A DNA stretch of 35,078 nucleotides. It comes from Planctomycetota bacterium (GTDB taxonomy: Bacteria; Planctomycetota; JACQVV01). The stretch covers positions 1 through 35,078 of the forward strand of contig JACQVV010000586.1 in NCBI GenBank assembly GCA_016209595.1. The letters run 5' to 3'. The notes under the pieces were generated by a model. It saw only the letters and a program-made list of their open reading frames with translations, was not told where the DNA came from and made no database searches. Position numbers and translations under genes: made by a program. Of this stretch, positions 23,106 to 32,765 are shown piece by piece. How positions within the stretch are numbered: the stretch's first letter is position 1; each line of letters starts with the position of its first letter.

Positions 23106-24055
23106 AACGAGGCGAGATCGCGGGCGCGGGAGGCGGGATCGCACCCGACGGCGCGGACGAGCTTGTCGAGGTCGGGGGGGCAGTAGTGGATCGGCCGGGC
23201 GTCGCTTTCCGCGAGCGAGTTCGAGCCGTTCATCGAACAGCGGTAGAAGACGCAATGCCGGATGCCGAACATGTGGCCGATCTCGTGGTTGGCGACCTTG
23301 AGAGTGCGGCGGAGCCCCTCGCGGGAATGCGGGTCGCCGTAGCGGTGGATCGAGTAGACGCCCACGCGACGGGTCAGGCTCGCCAGGCCGAAGACGAAGT
23401 TGAGGCGCCCCGAGTAGAGGTCGCGGTCGGTGAAGGCGGCGACCGCCAGGGCGTCGGAAGGGACGGCGGCCGCGAGATCGTCGAGGATGGCCTCGGCGTC
23501 GTACTGCTGCCGGTCGGGGGACCAGGCGGAGCGCGGGAGGGGCCGGTCCGGGAGGAACGACGCCGCGCATTGGAAGAAGACGCTCACGTATTCCCGGACG
23601 GTCTCGAGGAGCTCGGGGTTGCGGCGGGAGAGTCCCTCCGCGGGCAGGAGGTAGATCGTGTCCCGCCCGGCGCTCCGCTGGTTCGACGCCGTCCGTTTGA
23701 ACTCCTCGAAGGTCTGCCCGGGCTCATCCACGAGGGCGAGCCACTCGTCGGGCGCGGGAGGGGCGAGCCGATCGAAGCCTCCGTCCCGGGACGAATAGTC
23801 GGCGTAGACCTCGTTCTTCTTCGCGGGCAGGTCCTCGCTCGCCCGGCAGCCGGACAGGACGATGACGAGAAAGAGCCCATCCAAAAACCCGGACCGAGCC
23901 CGGCGGAGCGCCGGCGGCCCGGCTGCGAGGCGCGAGCCCGAAGTCGTAGCCCTGCTACGACTAGGGCGAAGCAACGAAGCAGACGGGCTGCCGCCGCCCG
24001 CCCGGCGACGGGAGGGTTTCTGGATGGGCTCGAGCCCGAGAGCGATACTCCTCAT
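23048..24055 (-). CDS. Archaemetzincin-family metalloprotease, predicted lipoprotein
   Basis: A 335-residue frame. The zinc-binding motif HEIGHMFGIRHC (first His about 257), the C-x4-C pair and CSM Met-turn identify the archaemetzincin family (HExxHxxGxxHCx4CxM). The second CxxC of the family reads CPPD, so one structural Cys is replaced by Asp. The start ATG overlaps the stop of the amidohydrolase gene (ATGA). Codons 9-61 come from a 159-bp palindromic insertion; removing it in frame restores MRSIALGLFLVIVLSGC, an ideal lipoprotein signal with lipobox LSGC. With the insertion the signal may be inactive, or translation may restart at a TTG at 23884. Archaeal family members are cytosolic and about 190 residues; this one is longer and exported by ancestry. 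Substrate unknown. Confidence 0.85.
   Translation of the reverse strand: MRSIALGLEPIQKPSRRRAGGGSPSASLLRPSRSRATTSGSRLAAGPPALRRARSGFLDGLFLVIVLSGCRASEDLPAKKNEVYADYSSRDGGFDRLAPPAPDEWLALVDEPGQTFEEFKRTASNQRSAGRDTIYLLPAEGLSRRNPELLETVREYVSVFFQCAASFLPDRPLPRSAWSPDRQQYDAEAILDDLAAAVPSDALAVAAFTDRDLYSGRLNFVFGLASLTRRVGVYSIHRYGDPHSREGLRRTLKVANHEIGHMFGIRHCVFYRCSMNGSNSLAESDARPIHYCPPDLDKLVRAVGCDPASRARDLASFYRRIGFLDDARFLEGRLP
23873..24031. mobile_element. Palindromic 159-bp element inserted in a signal-peptide coding region
   Basis: The ends GAGCCCATCCAAAAACCC and GGGTTTCTGGATGGGCTC are inverted with one mismatch over 18 bases. Inside is a smaller perfect hairpin (GTCGTAG / CTACGAC). The hexamer GAGCCC occurs at the left end and again immediately after the right end (24032-24037), as a target duplication would. 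The length is a multiple of three, and the host frame stays open. No transposase is encoded, so it would be a non-autonomous element. Confidence 0.75.
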
Positions 24056-25443
24056 CGGATCGAGGTCGCGCCCAGGGACGGCAAGTGGGCGCGCGCCGCC
24101 TCGACCACCTGCTTCCGCTCCACGCGCACGGGTTCCCGATCGTAGAGCACGGGCACCCCACCGACGAAGACGTGCCGCACGGCGGACTCGGGCACCATCG
24201 AGAATACGATCCGGTTGACGAGGGCCGCGGATTCGCCCCGCTCCCCTCCGGCCAGTGACGGGTCGGTGAGGTCGAGCGCGACCATGTCCGCCCATTGTCC
24301 GGGCGCGAGAACTCCCGCCGAAACACCGAGGTTTCTCGCGCCGGCCTCGGTCGCCATCCAGAGAAGGGCCTGCGGGCCGGGGATCCTCGATGCACGCGAG
24401 AGGACCCCCATCGACAGGCGGCCCGTCCGCGCGAGGAACTCCGCCGCGCGGGCCTCGCCGAAAAGGCTCGAGCGGACGTTCGCGTCCGTGCCGAGCGAGA
24501 CGTGGACCCCCCTCGACAGGAGATCCGCCACGTCCGTCACGCCGTCTCCGAGATACTGGTTCGTGACGGGAGAGACGACGAGGCCGGCCGACGTCTCGGC
24601 AAGCCGCGCGCGCTCCTCGGCCGCGAGCCAGCAGCCGTGGACGACCACGGTGCGGGCGGAGAGGACCCCCATCCGGTCGAGGGCTTCGAGCGGCCGGCAA
24701 CCGTGGAGATCCCTCGCCCGGTCGATGTCGGAGCGCCGCTCGGCGAGGTGGATGTGGAAGGGCGCGTTCCACGAGGCGGCGAGCTCCGCGGCGGCCTGGA
24801 TCGCCTCGCGGCTCGCCCCGTGGAGAGAGTGGGGCGCCGGGAGCACGGAGACCCCGGAATCGTGCGCGAACTCGGACGCGAGCATCTCGGTGAGCCGCCG
24901 CGCGTCCTGGGCCTTCTCGCGAAACCGGCGCTGCCCGGATTTCGCGCCCTGGTCGTAGAAGGAACGGAGGAGCACGATGCGGAGCCCCACGTCGCGCGCC
25001 GCACGGATCACGGCGCGAGCGCCCGCGTTCTCAGCCGGGCGCCCGTCCCGGTCGTTGGCGAGGTAGAAGAACTCCCCCACCGTCGTCGTCCCGGCGAGCA
25101 TCATCTGATAGAAGGCGAGCTGCGCGGACGCATAGATTGCTTCCTCGTCGAGCGCGAGGGCAAGCGGGTAGAGATACCGGTCCACCCAGTCGTCGAAGCC
25201 GGCCGCCTGGTCGGCGGCGCCGCGCAGGTAGACCTGGAAGGCGTGGGAATGGCTGTTCACGCAGCCCGGGAGGAGCGCGCACCGGTCGAGGTTATGCAGG
25301 TCGTGGGCCGTTTCTTCCTTGTCGTGGATGAGTTCCGAGCGGTGGACGACCTTCTGGATGCGGCCCTCCCCGTCCACGAGGACGGCGTAGTCGCGGCGGA
25401 AAACCCCGTTGACGTAGATGAGCTCGGCGGTGAAAAGTCTCAT
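24052..25443 (-). CDS. Amidohydrolase, formimidoylglutamate deiminase (HutF)-like
   Basis: A 463-residue metal-dependent hydrolase of the amidohydrolase superfamily. Metal ligands are visible: LLPGCVNSHSHAFQ (His65, His67), PFHIHLAE (His230, His232 region, Glu235), VVVHG (His269) and SLGTDANVR (Asp320). G-T-T-T-V-G-E-F-F-Y-L, G-C-R-P-L-E and Y-L-G-D-G are close to HutF, which deaminates N-formimidoyl-glutamate in histidine breakdown. Other deaminases of the chlorohydrolase/SsnA group are possible, and no hut genes are nearby. Both ends overlap neighbours by ATGA: an M20 peptidase gene before it and the archaemetzincin after. It is cytosolic, with no signal peptide. The substrate is therefore open, though the deaminase-type call is good. 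Confidence 0.82.
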   Translation of the reverse strand: MRLFTAELIYVNGVFRRDYAVLVDGEGRIQKVVHRSELIHDKEETAHDLHNLDRCALLPGCVNSHSHAFQVYLRGAADQAAGFDDWVDRYLYPLALALDEEAIYASAQLAFYQMMLAGTTTVGEFFYLANDRDGRPAENAGARAVIRAARDVGLRIVLLRSFYDQGAKSGQRRFREKAQDARRLTEMLASEFAHDSGVSVLPAPHSLHGASREAIQAAAELAASWNAPFHIHLAERRSDIDRARDLHGCRPLEALDRMGVLSARTVVVHGCWLAAEERARLAETSAGLVVSPVTNQYLGDGVTDVADLLSRGVHVSLGTDANVRSSLFGEARAAEFLARTGRLSMGVLSRASRIPGPQALLWMATEAGARNLGVSAGVLAPGQWADMVALDLTDPSLAGGERGESAALVNRIVFSMVPESAVRHVFVGGVPVLYDREPVRVERKQVVEAARAHLPSLGATSIR

Positions 25444-26459
25444 CGGTTTCCTTCGAGGATCTGGAGCGCGGCGCGCTCGTAGAGGTCCGCGCCTCGCCGG
25501 ACGTCGTCCAGCGAGATGCGTTCCTGGTCCGAGTGAGCCACGCGAATGTCGCCCGGACCCATGAGGTACACGGGGGCGATCTCCTGGAGGATCGAGGCGT
25601 CGCTGTGGAAGCTCACCACGGTCGCCGGGAAGCCTTCCAGCACGGGGAGGTCGAGCGGCGGGTGCGAGGAGACGACGTGGGCCTCGAAAGAGCCGCCGAG
25701 GAGCGTCGAGAGCCGATCGAGGACCACACCCGGTTCCCCAACCAAGCGAAACAGGAGCTCGGCCTCTGCCGCCGGGGCGATGACGTTCGCGGCGACGCCG
25801 CCCCGGATCACGCCGACGTTGAGCGTGGTGGCACCGCGTTGCGGGTCGGCGGGCCAGTCGGTCTTGCGAAGCAGGGCGAGCGCATCCACGAGCCGATCGA
25901 TCGCAGAGGGACCGATCTCCGGGTATCCCGAGTGACCGGCCTTCCCTGTCGCCCGGACGACGAGCCGGAGCACTCCCTTTTGCGCCCGCGCCATCCGGTT
26001 CTCCGTGGGCTCGCCGAGGAGGATTGCCTCCGGCGCTTTTCCCTCCATAAGGAGCCGTGTCGCCGCCCGCGCCCCGCAGTGGTCTACCTCCTCGCCGACG
26101 ACGAGGAGAAACCCGGCTTCCTCGGCGGCGCGCCCGGTGAGCCTGCGGGACGCCTCGAACATGGCGGCGAGCGGACCCTTGGGATCGCAGGCGCCGCGCC
26201 CGAATACCCGATCCCCCTCGCGCCTCGCCGGGAGGTGCGGGGGCACGGTGTCGAGGTGCGTCGAGAAGAGGACGCGGGGGGTCCCCCGCGTGGCGAGGAG
26301 GTTCTCGCGGCCCGATGCCGCCTCCTGCCGCCGCACGTCGTAGCCCGCCTCCCGGAGGTGCCCCGCGACAAGCCGCGCGAAGGGGGCCTCGTCCCCCGTC
26401 ACCGACGGGACGTCCACCATCTCGACGAGGAGGTCGGCGAGGTCCGTGACGGCCGTCAT
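25440..26459 (-). CDS. M20 family metallopeptidase/deacylase (ArgE/DapE/CPG2-like)
   Basis: A 339-residue cytosolic di-zinc hydrolase. The M20 signature is present: STHLDTVPPH (His68, Asp70), G-R-G-A-C-D-P-K-G (bridging Asp92), V-V-G-E-E-V-D-H (catalytic Glu and metal Glu at about 123-124), L-G-E-P-T-E-N (about 150-154) and, near the C-terminus, G-D-I-R-V-A-H-S-D-Q-E (His about 311). The family removes acyl groups or amino acids from small amides (ArgE, DapE, LysK, carboxypeptidase G2); residues that fix the substrate cannot be read here. LysK/ArgE-like size and spacing are close. It is the first gene of a three-gene coupled operon, with a good promoter candidate 36 bases upstream. Confidence 0.87.
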   Translation of the reverse strand: MTAVTDLADLLVEMVDVPSVTGDEAPFARLVAGHLREAGYDVRRQEAASGRENLLATRGTPRVLFSTHLDTVPPHLPARREGDRVFGRGACDPKGPLAAMFEASRRLTGRAAEEAGFLLVVGEEVDHCGARAATRLLMEGKAPEAILLGEPTENRMARAQKGVLRLVVRATGKAGHSGYPEIGPSAIDRLVDALALLRKTDWPADPQRGATTLNVGVIRGGVAANVIAPAAEAELLFRLVGEPGVVLDRLSTLLGGSFEAHVVSSHPPLDLPVLEGFPATVVSFHSDASILQEIAPVYLMGPGDIRVAHSDQERISLDDVRRGADLYERAALQILEGNR

Positions 26460-26494
26460 CGGGTTGGCCAGCGGCTGATAGGCTCCATCTGCGA

Positions 26495-26523
26495 AGTCTA
26501 GTCCGCGGCGCGGGGAGGGTCAA
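26495..26523 (-). promoter_or_regulatory. Candidate sigma70-type promoter of the M20 operon
   Basis: On the minus strand TTGACC (5 of 6 to TTGACA), 17 bases, TAGACT (4 of 6 to TATAAT). The -10 box ends 36 bases before the ATG at 26459. It lies just outside the left direct repeat of the MITE-like element. Confidence 0.5.
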
Positions 26524-26540
26524 CCGGGGCGCCCGACTGG

Positions 26541-26815
26541 GGTGCATGACCCTTCTTGATAGGAGACTACGATTCCGGGTTTGTCGAAGTCGTCCTCGTC
26601 CTCGCACTCGCACTCGTACTCGTCCTCGTACTCGGTGTCGTGCTCGTACACGTATTCGTTGTCGCACTCGGATTCGAGGCTCGCATCGGCAACCTTTGTC
26701 GACCAACGCCAGCCTGTTTGCCCTCGGAAGCGCCAGGCGCTCGCGCCCTCGGCGACACTCCGAGTACGAGTGCGAGTTCGAAGGGCGAAGCGACTCCCAA
26801 TATCGGTCATGCACC
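26541..26815. mobile_element. MITE-like element, 275 bp, with inverted ends and flanking direct repeats
   Basis: The ends GGTGCATGACC (26541-26551) and GGTCATGCACC (26805-26815) are perfect inverted repeats of 11 bp. Directly outside both ends is the same 11-mer CGCCCGACTGG (26530-26540 and 26816-26826), which looks like a target-site duplication. The inside carries a 96-base hexamer array and a shorter inverted copy of the same hexamers. No protein is encoded. It occupies most of the 415-bp gap between the M20 gene and the small acidic gene; nothing else is seen in that gap except the promoter listed above. Confidence 0.8.
26584..26679. repeat. Hexamer array (TCGNNN) inside the MITE-like element
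   Basis: Sixteen consecutive units such as TCGTCC, TCGCAC, TCGTAC. At 26761-26784 four units lie in the opposite orientation, and CTCGCACTCGTACTCG has an exact reverse complement there, so the inner part can form a hairpin. Confidence 0.8.
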
Positions 26816-26874
26816 CGCCCGACTGGCCCGTTCCGATTGCGAGTCCCGGGAGCCCCGAGTATCCTCTAGGAGGC

Positions 26875-27228
26875 ATGGACGACACCACCCCGACCCCGCT
26901 GGAAGACCAACCCTGGCTCTGGACCGACGAGTCCTGGACCCGGGAAGAGGCCGACGAGAGGCCCTGGGCCGAGATCGACGAGGACTGGGCCCGGAAGGAG
27001 GCCCGCGCTCTTGCCCAGCGCGAGGAGAACGAGAAGGCCGCGGCCCTCGGACTTCCCCTGCCCTACCCGAATCCCTGGGACAAGATCGATCCGACGAAGC
27101 TTCGCCCGGAGGACGCTACCCCCGAAGCGATCCACCAAAGTGTCGTGGAGTTCAATAGGATATGCCGCCCCCGCCCAAGGAAAAGACACGTACTCTCGAG
27201 GACTTCGCCGGATTCCTCGCCGAGCTGA
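26875..27228 (+). CDS. Small acidic Trp-rich protein, possible antitoxin-like partner
   Basis: Unrecognised, 117 residues. AGGAGG directly precedes the ATG (GGAGGC-ATG), a strong ribosome site. The N-terminal half is acidic with an internal duplication: W-T-D-E-S-W-T-R-E-E-A and W-A-E-I-D-E-D-W-A-R-K-E-A, about 17 residues apart. The C-terminal half has N-P-W-D-K-I-D-P-T-K-L-R-P-E-D-A-T-P-E-A and ends in a basic tail. The last 67 bases overlap the start of the nucleotidyltransferase gene in another frame, so the two are surely co-transcribed. Small size, charge and overlap resemble the first gene of toxin-antitoxin pairs, but no known antitoxin family was recognised. Confidence 0.65.
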   Translation: MDDTTPTPLEDQPWLWTDESWTREEADERPWAEIDEDWARKEARALAQREENEKAAALGLPLPYPNPWDKIDPTKLRPEDATPEAIHQSVVEFNRICRPRPRKRHVLSRTSPDSSPS

Positions 27229-27932
27229 CGAAGAGCGGACTCCAGTTTGCCGTCATCGGCGGGTGTGCGGTGAGTGCGTATGCGCGGCTCATGGGCGTGA
27301 AGCTCCAGACGGTCGATCTCGACCTCTACGCCCCGTCCGCGGAAAGTTCCGCGCTCCTCGAGTGGGCGTCGAGGACGGGAGTCCGGATCGTGAAGAGGCC
27401 AAAACCACGAACCCTTCCCGTGACGGTCCTCGAGTGGCGCGGGGAGGAGATCGATGTCCTCAGTTCGAGCCGCGGACTTCCCCCGCCCGACGTCGCGATC
27501 TCGCTGGGACGCGATTTCGTCCTGGAGCCGGACGGCCTTTCGATCCCCGTTGCGGATCCCTTCCACCTCCTCGCGAACAAGATGGCCATTCGGCGGCCGA
27601 AAGACCTCCCCCACATCGAGATCCTCCGCCGGTTCGTGGAGGAGGAGGTCGTCGAGGCCTTCCGGTGCGAGGAGAAACCACGGGACCGGCTCGCCCCGGC
27701 TAACCGGCTGCTCGATGCGCTCGGGAAGGAGGCCCTGGAGCCAGAACTCTTCGATCGGCTCGTCCCTCTCGCGCGCATCCCCTCGGACTACCGCTTCCTC
27801 GCGCACCGGGCTCCCGGCGCCCGGCACGTGGAACGGCTCGCGGAACGGCTCCGGGTCGAGGGCGAGCTCGCCCTCGAAGCCGAGATCTCCTCGATCGCCG
27901 CGAAGAGAGCGGAAGAAGCCCACCTGGGGTGA
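27162..27932 (+). CDS. Nucleotidyltransferase-fold protein (MNT/AbiEii-like)
   Basis: A 256-residue protein. F-A-V-I-G-G-C-A-V-S-A-Y (Gly33-Gly34), then T-V-D-L-D-L-Y (Asp52, Asp54) and E-E-I-D-V-L (Asp about 97) give the GG...DxD...D signature of the polymerase-beta-type nucleotidyltransferase fold. That family includes the MNT, HepT-partner and AbiEii toxins, and aminoglycoside and tRNA nucleotidyltransferases. After the core, F-H-L-L-A-N-K-M-A-I-R-R-P-K-D-L-P-H-I-E is the helix pattern of AbiEii/DUF1814-like proteins (K near the DxD partner, then K-D-x-x-D/H). The ATG lies 67 bases inside the upstream gene. A role in toxin-antitoxin or phage defence is suggested by the pair but not shown. 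A GTAGGG-type hairpin just after the stop may end the transcript. Confidence 0.75.
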   Translation: MPPPPKEKTRTLEDFAGFLAELTKSGLQFAVIGGCAVSAYARLMGVKLQTVDLDLYAPSAESSALLEWASRTGVRIVKRPKPRTLPVTVLEWRGEEIDVLSSSRGLPPPDVAISLGRDFVLEPDGLSIPVADPFHLLANKMAIRRPKDLPHIEILRRFVEEEVVEAFRCEEKPRDRLAPANRLLDALGKEALEPELFDRLVPLARIPSDYRFLAHRAPGARHVERLAERLRVEGELALEAEISSIAAKRAEEAHLG

Positions 27933-27933
27933 A

Positions 27934-29836
<1,903 letters not shown>

Positions 29837-29849
29837 GAGCCTTTCCAAG

Positions 29850-29869
29850 GGGGACCGCTTCCGGTCTCC
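29850..29869 (+). terminator. Hairpin after sat/cysC, possible terminator
   Basis: GGGGACCG and CGGTCTCC form an 8-bp stem (one G-T pair) around CTTC, 13 bases after the stop codon. The following bases are not T-rich, so it is at most a weak intrinsic terminator. The other 180 bases before clpB hold no gene. Confidence 0.35.
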
Positions 29870-30047
29870 TGCCATTCTGGCGCGAGATCCTCCGCGGATC
29901 CGGGCCAGAACGCGCGGCGAGCGAGGCCCTTCCCCGCTCACGCGTCGCGCGCAAAGGCTCTGTGAGCAAGGTCCAGGGATCTCCATCCGGATTGGCGCGA
30001 GCTTTGCGCATCGGAGCTTCTGTGCCCTCTTCTCCAGGAGCGAACCG

Positions 30048-32645
<2,598 letters not shown>

Positions 32646-32651
<6 letters not shown>

Positions 32652-32674
32652 TGGGTCACGGACTCGGGTAAATT
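32646..32674 (+). promoter_or_regulatory. Candidate promoter for the downstream GspK-like gene
   Basis: TTGTAA, 17 bases, TAAATT (each 4 of 6 to the sigma70 boxes). It overlaps the clpB stop codon and is one of the few AT-rich spots here. Confidence 0.4.
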
Positions 32675-32705
32675 CGCAGCACAAACAAGGCTTGGGGTCG
32701 CGGAG

Positions 32706-32765
32706 ATGGGCAAACTTCCCCGCGTGGAAGGTCTTGTCCTCAGGACCAAGGGGGATCGACCGTGA
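32706..32765 (+). CDS. Possible 19-residue leader peptide
   Basis: ATG 32706 opens a 19-codon frame (MGKLPRVEGLVLRTKGDRP) whose TGA overlaps the GTG of the next gene (GTGA), the same coupling style as the pseudopilin operon. A ribosome site is doubtful: CGGAG touches the ATG directly. It may simply be chance. Confidence 0.25.
   Translation: MGKLPRVEGLVLRTKGDRP

Noticed and set aside
24056..24772. Upstream extension of the archaemetzincin frame
   Set aside because: It lies within the amidohydrolase coding region in another frame. The coupled ATG at 24055 explains the gene.
26520..26874. Small proteins encoded by the hexamer array (frames rich in Ser/His/Tyr or Glu/Tyr)
   Set aside because: Open frames here result from the six-base period, which keeps all frames free of stops; no ribosome sites or family features.
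29837..30047. CIRCE or other heat-shock operator before clpB
   Set aside because: No TTAGCACTC-N9-GAGTGCTAA-like sequence or clear heat-shock promoter is present in the spacer.
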